This document shows positions 8,589 to 18,120 of a DNA stretch of 64,000 bases, one piece after another. The DNA comes from Rhizobiaceae bacterium. Its GTDB lineage: Bacteria; Pseudomonadota; Alphaproteobacteria; Rhizobiales; Rhizobiaceae. The notes beneath the pieces were generated by a model that had not been told where the DNA came from, did not search any database, and was given only the letters and a program-made list of their open reading frames with translations. Numbering within the stretch: the stretch's first letter is position 1; every line of letters starts with the position of its first letter. A program made the position numbers and the translations under genes. Where the stretch lies: the NCBI GenBank assembly GCA_019635795.1, contig JAHBYV010000006.1, positions 62,001 through 126,000 of the forward strand, read 5' to 3'.

Positions 8589-9911
8589 GTGGCTCGCGTT
8601 GCGAACGCATTGCATGTTGGAATTGCCGGACTTGGCACGGTTGGCGCATCGGTCATCCGTGTCCTTGCGCAGAAGAGCGAAGAACTCACTCGGCAATGCG
8701 GCCAGAATATTGTCGTTGCCGCAGTTTCGGCTCGCGACAAATCGCGTGACCGGGGTGTGAGCCTCGGCAATGCGAAATGGTTTGACGATCCTGTTGAACT
8801 CGCCAAATTCGACGGCATCGACGTGTTTGTCGAGCTTGTCGGTGGAGACGAGGGGCCGGCGCGCAAATCGGTTGCGGCTGCTCTTGAACGCGGCAAACAC
8901 GTGGTCACCGCCAACAAGGCGCTGCTGGCGAAGCACGGGATTGCACTTGCGGAAATTGCCGAATCCAAAGGGGTTCTGTTGAACTACGAGGCGGCGGTGG
9001 CCGGGGGTATCCCTGTCATCAAAACCATGCGAGAGGCCATGGCCGGAAACAGCGTCTCGCGCGTGTTCGGTATCCTCAATGGCACGTGCAACTATATTTT
9101 GACGCGCATGGAAGCCGAGGGCATTTCATTTGAAGAGTGCCTGAAAGATGCACAGCGCCTCGGATATGCTGAGGCTGACCCGACGTTTGACATTGAAGGC
9201 AATGATACTGCCCACAAATTGGCGATCCTGACCAGTCTGGCTTTCGGTTCGCGCATTGCGGCCGATCAAGTGTATATGGAAGGCATTTCGAACATTACGC
9301 AGGCCGATATTCGTGCCGCGGCGGATTTGGGTTATCGCATCAAGCTTCTTGGCGTTGCGCAGCAGACCGAGAGCGGGATCGAACAGCGGGTTCATCCGAC
9401 CATGGTCCCAACGTCTTCGGTTATCGCGCAGGTTCACGGCGTGACGAATGCCGTTGCTGTCGAGACGGACATATTGGGTGAGCTTTTGCTTTCCGGTCCC
9501 GGCGCTGGTGGGAATGCAACAGCGTCCGCCGTCGTCGGCGACATTGCCGATATTGCCAAGAGCCAGCCCGGTTTCCAGCACGGTCCGGTTTTTGGTCGTC
9601 CGGTCAAGGAGTTGAAGCCGTATCGGAAGGCCGGCATCCGCTCACATGCTGGCGGCTACTTCATCCGTCTCACTGTGCATGACCGCATCGGCGTGTTTGC
9701 CTCTCTCACCAAGCGGATGGCGGAAAATGGGATTTCTCTTGAGTCGATCGTGCAGCAGGGCCACGGTCAGATGAAGAGCGCCGAGAAAACCGTGATACTC
9801 GTTACACACGAGACGACCGAGGCTGCGGTGCGCAAAGCCGTCGATGCAGTTACATCGGACGGCTTGCTGGTTGATAAGGCGCAAGTTATCCGCATTGAAC
9901 GTGCGGAGTAG
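8589..9911 (+). CDS. hom: Homoserine dehydrogenase
   Basis: A 440-residue enzyme that reduces aspartate semialdehyde to homoserine with NAD(P)H, at the branch to threonine and methionine. The N-terminus has the Rossmann motif GLGTVG (about 14-19). The core shows the conserved GGIPVIKTMREAMAGN and AEADPTFDIEGNDTAHK, which carries catalytic Asp/Lys residues. The last 80 residues form an ACT domain (RLTVHDRIGVFASLTKRM), suggesting feedback control by an amino acid, classically threonine. The start is GTG with AGAGG upstream. It probably shares a transcript with the aminotransferase. Confidence 0.96.
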   Translation: MARVANALHVGIAGLGTVGASVIRVLAQKSEELTRQCGQNIVVAAVSARDKSRDRGVSLGNAKWFDDPVELAKFDGIDVFVELVGGDEGPARKSVAAALERGKHVVTANKALLAKHGIALAEIAESKGVLLNYEAAVAGGIPVIKTMREAMAGNSVSRVFGILNGTCNYILTRMEAEGISFEECLKDAQRLGYAEADPTFDIEGNDTAHKLAILTSLAFGSRIAADQVYMEGISNITQADIRAAADLGYRIKLLGVAQQTESGIEQRVHPTMVPTSSVIAQVHGVTNAVAVETDILGELLLSGPGAGGNATASAVVGDIADIAKSQPGFQHGPVFGRPVKELKPYRKAGIRSHAGGYFIRLTVHDRIGVFASLTKRMAENGISLESIVQQGHGQMKSAEKTVILVTHETTEAAVRKAVDAVTSDGLLVDKAQVIRIERAE

Positions 9912-10007
9912 TTTGCTCAATCGATTCAATGCATTTGGCTGTCTTGCTCTTGTGACGTGCCTTTGACAAATAGACGGCGACTGAACTCTGTTCCGGGATA
10001 GATCGAT

Positions 10008-10985
10008 ATGGCGAATAGCGTGATTGCGGGCCTTGACCGTGTATTGACAATGGAAATCGTGCGCGTGACGGAGCGCGCTGCGGTTGCTGCGGCGAGGTTG
10101 CGAGGGCGCGGTGACGAAAAAGCTGCGGATCAGGTGGCTGTGGATGCGATGCGCGCCGAACTGAATCGACTGCCTATCCGGGGCACGGTAGTGATCGGTG
10201 AAGGCGAGCGCGATGAAGCGCCGATGCTTTACATCGGCGAAGAGGTTGGAAGCGGAACCGGCCCGGAGGTTGACATCGCGCTGGACCCGCTGGAAGGCAC
10301 CACGATCTGCGCGAAAAACCTGCCCAATGCGCTGGCGGTTATTGCGGTCGCAGAAAAGGGAAGCCTGCTCTATGCGCCGGATGTTTACATGGACAAGATT
10401 GCGGTTGGCCCTGGCTATCCAGAAGGCGTCATCGATATCGACGCATCGCCGCAGCAGAATATTCGTAACATCGCGGATGCAAAGCGGGTTCCTGTTTCGG
10501 AAATCACGGCCTGTATTCTTGACCGTCCTCGCCACGCGAAACTTATTGAAGCTGTCCGCGCAACGGGTGTTGCGATCCGCCTCATCGGTGACGGTGATGT
10601 GGCTGGCGTTATTCACACAACCAATCCGGATGAAACCGGAATAGACATTTATCTTGGTTCCGGTGGTGCGCCAGAGGGCGTATTGGCTGCTGCAGCGCTT
10701 CGCTGCACCGGCGGCCAGATGCAAGGCCGTCTCATTCTCGATACACCGGAAAAGGTGGCTCGCGCCGCAAAGATGGGCATTGCTGATCCAAATCGCGTCT
10801 ATCAGGTCAATGATATGGCGCGCGGAGATGTTGTTTTTGCCGCCACAGGTGTAACGGATGGCAATATGTTGTCTGGCGTAAAGTTTGGTCGCACCGCCAT
10901 CACAACGCACACGATCGTCTTGCGCTCCTCGTCACGGACTGTGCGCGAGATCAAAGCGCGCCACCAGGATCTGGACAAGTTTTGA
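10008..10985 (+). CDS. glpX: Fructose-1,6-bisphosphatase, class II
   Basis: A 325-residue GlpX-type phosphatase of gluconeogenesis that converts fructose-1,6-bisphosphate to fructose-6-phosphate. Metal and substrate motifs are clear: IGEGERDEAPML (about 63-74), DPLEGTT (93-99) and GDGDVAGVI. The length is standard. A TTGACA lies about 40 bases upstream of the start, but its -10 partner is weak. The last bases overlap the recJ start (TTGA), so the two are translationally coupled. Confidence 0.96.
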   Translation: MANSVIAGLDRVLTMEIVRVTERAAVAAARLRGRGDEKAADQVAVDAMRAELNRLPIRGTVVIGEGERDEAPMLYIGEEVGSGTGPEVDIALDPLEGTTICAKNLPNALAVIAVAEKGSLLYAPDVYMDKIAVGPGYPEGVIDIDASPQQNIRNIADAKRVPVSEITACILDRPRHAKLIEAVRATGVAIRLIGDGDVAGVIHTTNPDETGIDIYLGSGGAPEGVLAAAALRCTGGQMQGRLILDTPEKVARAAKMGIADPNRVYQVNDMARGDVVFAATGVTDGNMLSGVKFGRTAITTHTIVLRSSSRTVREIKARHQDLDKF

Positions 10986-12775
10986 CGCTTCAGCGCCGCT
11001 ATTTTCTTGATGTCAGGCGTTCGGCAACCGGGCTGATCTGGGAGCACCGGTTGACTGAAGCACAGGAATTGGCGGCGCTTGCCATGGCGCAGTCTGAAGG
11101 CGTGCCTGAGATCGTTGCGCGAGTGCTGGCGGGCAGGGGCGTGCGAAAGGGCGAAGCCGCTGCTTTTCTTGATCCGACTATCCGAGACTTGCTTCCTGAC
11201 CCGGAAACGTTGACCGATATGGTCCCGGCTGCAACACGAATCGCAGATGCTGTGCAGCGGGGCGAAAAGGTTGCGATATTTGGCGATTATGATGTGGATG
11301 GCGCCTGTTCTTCTGCGCTGCTGAAGCGTTTCCTTCGTCATGTCGGGGTCGACTCCGAAATCTACATCCCTGATCGCATATTTGAAGGCTACGGCCCCAA
11401 TCCGGACGCCATGCGCGAGCTGGCAGGACGAGCTTCTCTGATTGTGACTGTTGATTGCGGCACGAACAGCGCGGTTGCGATCGCTGCTGCGCGCGATGCC
11501 GGGGCCGATGTAGTTGTGCTGGACCACCATCAGGTGGGCGATGCGCTGCCGGAAGGTGTTCCGGTGGTCAATCCCAACCGCAATGATGATATTTCTGGCC
11601 AGTCGCATCTTTGCGCTGCGGGGGTGGTTTTCCTGACCCTTGTTGAGGTCAGCCGCATTCTTCGAAAGCGAAACTTTGCCAAATCTGCACCTGACTTGCT
11701 CGGCTATCTCGATCTGGTAGCGCTCGCGACGGTGTGCGATGTGGTTCCGTTGGTCGGCGTCAATCGTGCCTTCGTCACCAAGGGGCTTATCGTTATCAGG
11801 CAGATGCAAAATGCGGGACTTGCCGCGTTGGTGCGCGCTGCCAGAATCTCGGAACCAGTGAACGTGTTTCATCTGGGCTACCTGCTTGGACCGCGCATAA
11901 ACGCGGGCGGCCGCATCGGCGATGCCGCACTTGGAAGCCGCTTGCTCGCCACCGAAGACCCGGTTGAGGCGCGGGAAATTGCTGAAACGCTTGATCGTCT
12001 TAATCAGGAGCGGCAGGCGATGGAACAGGCGATGGTCGATGCTGCGCGGGCTGAAGCGGACGCGGAAATCGCAGGTGGTGGTGGCCCCGCGGTATTGGTG
12101 ACTGCGAGCGACAACTGGCATCCCGGTATTGTTGGGCTGATAGCCGCGCGACTGAAGGAACATGCGCGCCGCCCGGCATTCGCAATTCATTTCAACGTCA
12201 ATGGCGTTGGTGTCGGCTCGGGCCGTTCAATATCCGGTTTTGATCTGGGTGCGCTGGTGCGCGCGGCGGTTGAAGAAGGCCTGCTGGTAAAAGGTGGCGG
12301 GCACGCCATGGCGGCGGGAATAACAGTCGAACGTAGCAAGCTTGGCGATCTGCGCGCCTTTTTTGAACGGCAGGCCGCTGAAAAAGTGACACTTTTGCGG
12401 CACGAGGAAAGTTTGCAGATTGATGGGGCCGTTTCAGCGGAGGGGGCGACCCAGCAACTATTCGATACGCTCGAACATGCAGGTCCTTATGGGAGTGGAC
12501 ACGCGTCACCAACCTTTGCATTGCCGCGTCACAGGCTCATTTCGGCGCGGGAAATTGGCAATGGCCATGTGAGGGTTGAGCTCGGTTCGCTGGCGGGCGG
12601 GCGCGTGCAGGGCATAGCGTTTCGGGCCGCGCAATCAGACCTCGGCTCGTTCCTGTTTGCCAATCAGGGCAGGAGCATTCATGTGGCGGGAACGCTTGCG
12701 GCCAATCATTGGAACGGGAACCGCACAATGCAGTTGCGTATCGCAGACGCAGCCCCGGAAGATAACCCGCTTTAA
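10982..12775 (+). CDS. recJ: Single-stranded-DNA-specific exonuclease RecJ
   Basis: A 597-residue 5'-3' exonuclease acting in recombination and mismatch/base repair. It has the DHH-family motifs FGDYDVDGA (Asp102, Asp104, Asp106), VTVDCGTN, VLDHHQVGD, and the DHHA1 GGGHAMAAG block near residue 437. A C-terminal OB-fold region follows. The start is a TTG overlapping the glpX stop by four bases; it gives the expected N-terminus (RRYFLDVRRSATGLIWEHRL). It converges on the patatin gene with only three bases between stops. Confidence 0.95.
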   Translation: MTLQRRYFLDVRRSATGLIWEHRLTEAQELAALAMAQSEGVPEIVARVLAGRGVRKGEAAAFLDPTIRDLLPDPETLTDMVPAATRIADAVQRGEKVAIFGDYDVDGACSSALLKRFLRHVGVDSEIYIPDRIFEGYGPNPDAMRELAGRASLIVTVDCGTNSAVAIAAARDAGADVVVLDHHQVGDALPEGVPVVNPNRNDDISGQSHLCAAGVVFLTLVEVSRILRKRNFAKSAPDLLGYLDLVALATVCDVVPLVGVNRAFVTKGLIVIRQMQNAGLAALVRAARISEPVNVFHLGYLLGPRINAGGRIGDAALGSRLLATEDPVEAREIAETLDRLNQERQAMEQAMVDAARAEADAEIAGGGGPAVLVTASDNWHPGIVGLIAARLKEHARRPAFAIHFNVNGVGVGSGRSISGFDLGALVRAAVEEGLLVKGGGHAMAAGITVERSKLGDLRAFFERQAAEKVTLLRHEESLQIDGAVSAEGATQQLFDTLEHAGPYGSGHASPTFALPRHRLISAREIGNGHVRVELGSLAGGRVQGIAFRAAQSDLGSFLFANQGRSIHVAGTLAANHWNGNRTMQLRIADAAPEDNPL

Positions 12776-12778
12776 CTT

Positions 12779-13738
12779 TCAGACCATGACGCTCTGAAGA
12801 CGTTTAACTTCCTCTATGCGGGCAAGAGTGCTTTCGTAGCCAAGACGGATAGCTTCGTCAGCCCTGTAAAATTCGGTGAGACCGATATGTCCCAGCTTTG
12901 GCTGCAACGACATGTCCGGCGGGTCTCCGGCCAGTCTGGCGCGGGAAATGCGGTCCTGAATGATGTTAAACGCCTCCACCATCACGCCGGTAATGCCCAG
13001 ACGGGCCTGACTGTTGGGCTTTTCGTAAGCGTTTCGCGGATTCGCGCCTTTTTCAATCAATAGCTCGCCCGCGCTGTGCTTAAGCACGGCTGAGCGACCG
13101 AAATTGTCGTAGTGCAGGTTTACGCCGATGACGAGCGGCTGCTCAAACGCGCGGCAGACAGAGACCGGAACCGGGTTGACCAACGCGCCATCGACAAGAA
13201 TTCGGCCGTCGCATTCGACCGGTTCAAAGACGCCGGGGAGCGCATAGGAGGCACGCATTGCGCGTATCAACGCGCCTTCGCTAAGCCATATCTCATGACC
13301 GGTACGTATCTCGGTTGCCACTGCAACGAAGGGTTTGGGCAAATCTTCGATGCGCAAGCCGTTCATGTGCTCCTGCATCCTGGCATCCAGCTTCATTCCG
13401 CCGAACAACCCGTTTGCTACAAATGTGAAATCGAGCAAGCCAAAAATGCGGCGTTTTGTCAGGCTGCGGGCAAAATCCTCAAGCTCATTCAGCTTTCCGG
13501 CGAGGTAACAGCCGCCAACGAGTGCGCCGATCGAAGTTCCCGCAATCATCGAGATTTCGATTTGCGCTTCTTCCAAAGCCCGCAAGACTCCAATGTGCGC
13601 CCAGCCTCTTGCTGCCCCGCCACCGAGGGCGAGCGCTACACCCGGTTTGCCCTGCGGCGCTTCGGTAACTCCGCCGGGGGAAACAACACCCTCAGCTTCC
13701 CGAACGTCGGCTCGCCGAAACGACGCCCACTCGAGCAT
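12779..13738 (-). CDS. Patatin-like phospholipase (RssA/NTE type)
   Basis: A 319-residue predicted serine lipid acyl hydrolase. It has the glycine-rich oxyanion loop GGGAARGW (about 39-46), the nucleophile elbow GTSIG (Ser at about 69) and the catalytic-dyad DGA in ILVDGALVNPVPV. This matches the bacterial single-domain patatin family; substrates are probably phospholipids or lysophospholipids. No signal peptide is evident. ATG 13738 is chosen over the adjacent GTG because AGGAG sits 8 bases upstream. Upstream DNA is AT-rich, consistent with its own promoter. Confidence 0.93.
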   Translation of the reverse strand: MLEWASFRRADVREAEGVVSPGGVTEAPQGKPGVALALGGGAARGWAHIGVLRALEEAQIEISMIAGTSIGALVGGCYLAGKLNELEDFARSLTKRRIFGLLDFTFVANGLFGGMKLDARMQEHMNGLRIEDLPKPFVAVATEIRTGHEIWLSEGALIRAMRASYALPGVFEPVECDGRILVDGALVNPVPVSVCRAFEQPLVIGVNLHYDNFGRSAVLKHSAGELLIEKGANPRNAYEKPNSQARLGITGVMVEAFNIIQDRISRARLAGDPPDMSLQPKLGHIGLTEFYRADEAIRLGYESTLARIEEVKRLQSVMV

Positions 13739-13842
13739 CACTTAAACTCCTGTCCCAAACATCCGTTGAGATTTGTGATTATCAAAAACACGATAAACAG
13801 TTACCAGTCGAATAAATTTGCCTGACCATCAGTGATTCAGCG

Positions 13843-14256
13843 TTACTGATCGGCCTTGAGGACAGGCTTACCGTCCGAAAGATGTATGCTTCTGTAGAAG
13901 CACGATGGCCTTTCAGTGTGGCAAGTCAATTGGTCGCCTTGAACGCGAACCTTCAGCCAGACAGCATCCTGATCGCAATCCGTCAGGATTTCAGTAACAG
14001 ATTGGAAGTTTCCCGACGTTTCGCCCTTCTTCCACAATGTGCCGCGCGAACGTGACCAATAATGGGCGATGCCTGTTTGAAGGGTAAGCGCCAGTGCTTC
14101 CGCATTCATGTGGGCGACCATCAGCAAGCCGCCATGATCTGCGTCGGTCACCACCGCGGTTACCAATCCTGCGGTGTCGAATTTCGGCGTGAAATCCTGA
14201 CCTTCTTCCAGCTCATGCTTGTTGGCCGAAGGCTTCTCGAATGTCAGCTTTGTCAT
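13843..14256 (-). CDS. hisI: Phosphoribosyl-AMP cyclohydrolase
   Basis: A 137-residue enzyme of histidine biosynthesis that opens the adenine ring of PR-AMP. Family motifs are [28 protein letters not shown], the metal-binding [11 protein letters not shown] and the cysteine motif [11 protein letters not shown]. It is the stand-alone form, not fused to HisE. It lies five bases after folE on the same strand, so the pair is likely co-transcribed, an arrangement I associate with this order. A weak inverted repeat (ATCAGT/ACTGAT) spans the stop codon. Confidence 0.96.
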   Translation of the reverse strand: MTKLTFEKPSANKHELEEGQDFTPKFDTAGLVTAVVTDADHGGLLMVAHMNAEALALTLQTGIAHYWSRSRGTLWKKGETSGNFQSVTEILTDCDQDAVWLKVRVQGDQLTCHTERPSCFYRSIHLSDGKPVLKADQ

Positions 14257-14261
14257 GCCTT

Positions 14262-14897
14262 TCAGCCTGCTGCGCCGCTTTTGACCATCGAGACAAAACG
14301 CACCTGTTCTTCAGGGCTTTGCCGGAATTCCCCGGTGAACGTTGTCGTGGTGGTGACAGACCCCTGTTTGCGAATCCCGCGCATTTCAATGCACATGTGG
14401 CGCGCCTCTATCATCACCGCGACACCGCGTGGATTAAGCGTATCCTGAATAGCGTTCGCAATTTGCGCGGTCATTGATTCCTGTGTTTGCAGGCGGTGCG
14501 CAAAAATTTCGACCACACGAATGAGCTTCGATAGCCCGACAACCTTGCCATCCGGCAGATAGGCAATGTGGGCCTTGCCGATGATTGGAACCATGTGATG
14601 TTCGCAATGGGAATGGAACTCGATGTCCCGCATGACGACCATATCGTCGTAACCGGCGACTTCCTCGAATGTCCTGCCCAGTTCTTCAGCGGGACATTTG
14701 TCGTAGCCATCGAACATCTCGCGATAGGCTTTTGCAACCCGGCGTGGTGTGTCAAGCAGACCTTCGCGGTTTGGGTCGTCGCCCACCCAGCGGATCAGCG
14801 TAAGAACTGCGGCTTCCACCTCTTCCTGTGAGGGGCGGTTGGTCACCGGCTTGTCCATATAGCTGGAGGGGGGAAGTTTGTTTATTGCGACGTCCAT
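14262..14897 (-). CDS. folE: GTP cyclohydrolase I
   Basis: An enzyme of about 211 residues that converts GTP to dihydroneopterin triphosphate, the first step of tetrahydrofolate synthesis. It has [16 protein letters not shown], the zinc/catalytic [12 protein letters not shown], and the cysteine in [12 protein letters not shown]. The second in-frame ATG (14897) is chosen because GGGAG directly abuts the first ATG (14906) but is 9 bases from the second. A 7-bp hairpin (GTTCCTT/AAGGAAC) lies in the leader at 14915-14933. Confidence 0.96.
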   Translation of the reverse strand: MDVAINKLPPSSYMDKPVTNRPSQEEVEAAVLTLIRWVGDDPNREGLLDTPRRVAKAYREMFDGYDKCPAEELGRTFEEVAGYDDMVVMRDIEFHSHCEHHMVPIIGKAHIAYLPDGKVVGLSKLIRVVEIFAHRLQTQESMTAQIANAIQDTLNPRGVAVMIEARHMCIEMRGIRKQGSVTTTTTFTGEFRQSPEEQVRFVSMVKSGAAG

Positions 14898-14914
14898 TAT
14901 AGGCATCTCCCGTA

Positions 14915-14933
14915 GTTCCTTTCACGAAGGAAC
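14915..14933 (-). repeat. Inverted repeat in the folE leader
   Basis: GTTCCTT-TCACG-AAGGAAC, a perfect 7-bp stem with a 5-base loop, 18 bases upstream of the chosen folE start. Could be a leader hairpin or an operator. Confidence 0.4.
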
Positions 14934-15029
14934 GAGTTGAACGGTAGCCTGCTTGCGGGTCATGAAAGGAAGATGAAGCCCGAAATCAGCACGGTTTTTC
15001 GGTTCACGCTTTCTGACATTTATCCTGCC

Positions 15030-15059
15030 TTGTCCAGCGCGAAGCCTAAGCACTATATA
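15030..15059 (+). promoter_or_regulatory. Putative promoter of the iscU-like/yidD operon
   Basis: TTGTCC at 15030-15035, an 18-base spacer and TATATA at 15054-15059. An inverted repeat GCTTCGA-N10-TCGAAGC (15069-15092) begins a few bases after the predicted start and could be an operator or leader stem. The gene begins at 15133. Confidence 0.4.
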
Positions 15060-15132
15060 TGATCGAAAGCTTCGAAAGATAGGTGTCGAAGCGCGACAAT
15101 TGTTGCAACTTTCGCGATAGGGCGAAAAAATT

Positions 15133-15579
15133 ATGATAAATGACGTCTACAACGCGAAAATTCTTGGTTTTGCGGGCAATATCGGTCGCATTGGACGCCT
15201 GGATCATCCGGACGCGACGGCCACCGCGCATTCAAAGCTATGCGGTTCGACTGTGACTGTCGATCTTGCCATGAAAGACGGTGTGGTAACGGATTTTGCC
15301 CATATCGTGAAAGCGTGCGCGCTTGGGCAGGCTTCATCGGCGGTGATGGCCGAGCATGTGGTGGGCGCGAGTGCGGAAGAGCTGCGTGCTGTCCGCGAAG
15401 CAATGTTGAAAATGCTGAAGGAAAACGGTCCGCCGCCACAGGACCGTTTCGCCGATCTCAAATATCTCGAACCTGTCAAAGACTATAAGGCGCGGCACGC
15501 TTCAACGATGTTGACCTTCGACGCGGTGGTCGATGCAATCGGCCAAATCGAGGAAGCGCAGGCTCGATTGCAGGCATGA
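15133..15579 (+). CDS. IscU/SufU-like iron-sulfur cluster scaffold protein (third Cys absent)
   Basis: A 148-residue protein of the NifU N-terminal/IscU family. The first two expected cluster-ligand cysteines are present: Cys37 in SKLCGSTV and Cys62 in VKACALGQASSAVM. At the position of the third cysteine, before the C-terminal helix, it reads YKARHASTML with no Cys. No other cysteine exists in the protein. It may be a divergent scaffold or carrier rather than a canonical assembler. It overlaps yidD by four bases (ATGA). Confidence 0.85.
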   Translation: MINDVYNAKILGFAGNIGRIGRLDHPDATATAHSKLCGSTVTVDLAMKDGVVTDFAHIVKACALGQASSAVMAEHVVGASAEELRAVREAMLKMLKENGPPPQDRFADLKYLEPVKDYKARHASTMLTFDAVVDAIGQIEEAQARLQA

Positions 15580-15941
15580 TTGAGCAAAAACAATCGCAGC
15601 GTGTGACGGCTCGCGGTCGGAATTATGATGGCCCGTGGCGCAAGACGCCGGGCAGGATCGTTGGCGTTGCACTTGTACGTTTATACCAGCTCACACTGTC
15701 GGGCTTCATCGGCAATTCCTGCCGCCACATGCCCACCTGTTCGGAATATGCTTATGAAGCAATTGCCCGGCACGGGCTTTGGGCAGGGAGCCTGATGGGC
15801 GCGTTTCGGGTCATGCGGTGCAATCCATGGGGCACGCATGGCATTGATCGCGTGCCGGAAAGCCTCGAATCGCGCTATCATTGGTTTACGCCGTGGAGAT
15901 ATTGGCACATCAGTTCAGCTTGCCAATGTCGGGAACATTGA
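15576..15941 (+). CDS. yidD: Membrane protein insertion efficiency factor YidD
   Basis: A 121-residue protein with the full YidD signature: LVRLYQLTLSGFIGNSCRH, MPTCSEYAYEAI and RCNPWGTHGIDRVP. YidD assists YidC-dependent insertion of inner-membrane proteins. In many bacteria it is next to rpmH-rnpA-yidC; here it is coupled to the iscU-like gene. The last 10 or so codons (SSACQCREH) run past the usual end and overlap the 3' end of the convergent glycosyltransferase gene by 32 bases. Confidence 0.95.
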   Translation: MIEQKQSQRVTARGRNYDGPWRKTPGRIVGVALVRLYQLTLSGFIGNSCRHMPTCSEYAYEAIARHGLWAGSLMGAFRVMRCNPWGTHGIDRVPESLESRYHWFTPWRYWHISSACQCREH

Positions 15942-18084
15942 TGTGATCCGGCGCTTCTCCAGCAAAATATCTCTCATATGCCAGTTCGAAACCCGTTTCG
16001 ATGTTGCGTGCGTATCGTCTTGGATCGAAAAGCGGTTCTGTCTGTAAATTGCGCGTAAGCCGGGTTTTCACCTCGAGCAAGGCTCCGGGGTTGCTGGCCA
16101 GTTCCATAATGCGTTTTTCATACTCCGCCTCCGTATGCGTAATCAGGTCTGACATACCTACGGCGTTGAGGATGCTGGCAGCGACTCGCGCGGAGAATTG
16201 CTTTCCTGCTTTGGTGACGAGCGGCAGGCCGGCCCAAAGTGAATCGCTGGCTGTCGTGTGGGCATTGTAGTTGAAGGTATCAACGAAAATGTCTGCGTGC
16301 CGATGGCGTTCCAGATGGAATGCGTGAAACACCTTGTCACTCAAGACAATGCGTTCAGGGGAAATGTTCCGCTTTTCAGCCTCGAGCCGAACATACTTGT
16401 CCATCTCGCTATTCGATCTGACGAGCCAAAGCGCGCTTCCTTCAATTCTGGATAGAACGCGCATCCAGATGTCGAATTCCCGAAAGCCAATCTTGTTGGA
16501 CGCATTGAAGCAGGCAAGCACAACGCCTTTTTCCGGGAGCCCATGATCTGACCTTGAAGTCTTGATAGTAGCGGGGCGGGTGGCGTTGTCATTCGGCTGA
16601 TAGGAATGCGGCATCGCCAGAACTTTTTCCGTATAGAACGGACGATACTCCTCGGGAATTACGATCGGATCGGCCAGAATATAGTCAAAGCAAGGCGCGC
16701 CGAGTGAACCGGGATATGCCAGATAGCTTATCTGAACCGGGGCCAATCGATACGCGAAGAGATTTGCGCGCGAGCCGCTTGTGAAGCCCTTAACATCAAC
16801 GGCCACGTCAATCTGCGCATTCCGGGCGAGGGCCACAATCTGCTCATCGGACATTGCAACTACGTCATGCCTGATCAGGCCCTGTTCCGTCAGCAATTTA
16901 CGGTGATGGGTAGCCTTTTCATGTCCATAGCTGAAGAGATGTATCTCAAATCTGGTTTGGTCGTGCTCGCGCAGCAGGCCCGACATCAGGTGCATGGTGG
17001 CATGATCGTGAAAATCTGCCGAGAAATAGCCAATACGCAACTTGGCGGGCCGCGTGACCGGACGCGCGGGAAGGGGGATCGGCTTTATGTGACCCGCATA
17101 CCTTTGCCAGGTCACTTGAGAGCGTTTGAGTTGACGCTCCGGGTCGTCCTCCAGCGACAAGGCCTCGAAGACCGTTAAATCGTCGCTGAGCGGAGTTGCG
17201 GCGATAGACGTCAGGTCGCAAATCTGCGCTTGTGCCATCAGCTTCATTGACCGGACGTTCGAGTTGAGCGGGTTAATTTTTAGAGCGCGCTCACATACTT
17301 CGATAGCGTCCTCGATCTCGTTCATACGAACGTAACAGTGGCATAGGCCTTCCCAGCCTAATTCATGGTCGGGTGCAAACGAAAGTCCCAGATTGAGGAA
17401 ATGGATAGCTGAAGCGTACTGGCCGCCGTCAGAAAGCGCGACGCCTCGGTTGATATACGGCTCCGCATTTGTTGGATCGATGGCGCTGGCAGCATCCCAG
17501 GCCTGGAATGCGCGTTGAAGGTCCCCTTTCCTTTGAAAGAGCTTGCCGAGCGCGCAATGTGCGGCTGCGTTGCCCGGTTCAAGAGCTAAACCTTTCGCCA
17601 TCGCCGCAATTGCCTCGTCGATCCTGCCCATGTCTTGCAATACTTTTCCGAGGTTCAAATGACCCATCGCGCGGGCAGGTTGCATCTCTATGAATTTAAG
17701 CGCGCAAAGCTCTGCTTGGTCCAGGTTTCCCAACTGACTGCTTAGTGCGCCCAATAGTGAATATAGAAATGGTGAGTTCGGATATTCGAGCAGAAGGCTT
17801 TCGCAGCGCTTCACAGCCGCCGGTAAATCAGAGAGCGCCAGGCGCTGCAATGCATCTGCGACATCAGCGTGCGGGTCGGCCAGTTTTGGTTGTGCAGGTT
17901 GCAGGGCTCGCAAACGGGCCTTTGCCACCGGATGGTCAGGAAAGGACTGGAGCAGTTGTGCGTAGAGTGCACGCGCCTCCTGAATTTCGCCGCGCTTTTC
18001 ATGGCGCTTCGCGATCCACACGGCCTGTTCAGCAGATATGTGCTTTGGGGATGGGGCTTTTCTCTGATTGATGCTGGCAGCCAT
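15910..18084 (-). CDS. TPR-repeat O-GlcNAc-transferase-like (SPINDLY, GT41) glycosyltransferase
   Basis: A 724-residue protein. Residues about 20-290 are a series of TPR units (for example AMGHLNLGKVLQDMGRIDEA and AAAHCALGKLFQRKGDLQRA). Residues about 330-720 are the GT41 catalytic region: RIGYFSADFHDHATMHL, ISYLAYPGSLGAP, FNASNKIGFREFDIW and HADIFVDTFNYNAHTTASD. These motifs match the UDP-sugar-binding half of eukaryotic OGT and plant SPINDLY. Bacterial members are thought to glycosylate proteins or surface polymers, but target and sugar are unknown here. A perfect palindrome lies 37-61 bases upstream. Confidence 0.93.
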   Translation of the reverse strand: MAASINQRKAPSPKHISAEQAVWIAKRHEKRGEIQEARALYAQLLQSFPDHPVAKARLRALQPAQPKLADPHADVADALQRLALSDLPAAVKRCESLLLEYPNSPFLYSLLGALSSQLGNLDQAELCALKFIEMQPARAMGHLNLGKVLQDMGRIDEAIAAMAKGLALEPGNAAAHCALGKLFQRKGDLQRAFQAWDAASAIDPTNAEPYINRGVALSDGGQYASAIHFLNLGLSFAPDHELGWEGLCHCYVRMNEIEDAIEVCERALKINPLNSNVRSMKLMAQAQICDLTSIAATPLSDDLTVFEALSLEDDPERQLKRSQVTWQRYAGHIKPIPLPARPVTRPAKLRIGYFSADFHDHATMHLMSGLLREHDQTRFEIHLFSYGHEKATHHRKLLTEQGLIRHDVVAMSDEQIVALARNAQIDVAVDVKGFTSGSRANLFAYRLAPVQISYLAYPGSLGAPCFDYILADPIVIPEEYRPFYTEKVLAMPHSYQPNDNATRPATIKTSRSDHGLPEKGVVLACFNASNKIGFREFDIWMRVLSRIEGSALWLVRSNSEMDKYVRLEAEKRNISPERIVLSDKVFHAFHLERHRHADIFVDTFNYNAHTTASDSLWAGLPLVTKAGKQFSARVAASILNAVGMSDLITHTEAEYEKRIMELASNPGALLEVKTRLTRNLQTEPLFDPRRYARNIETGFELAYERYFAGEAPDHINVPDIGKLN

Positions 18085-18120
18085 GTTTGCAGAATCGTCC
18101 GGTGCGCGTTACATGCATTC

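Noticed and set aside
9963-9991. Promoter for glpX
   Set aside because: TTGACA is present, but the hexamer 17 bases downstream (CTCTGT) is a poor -10.
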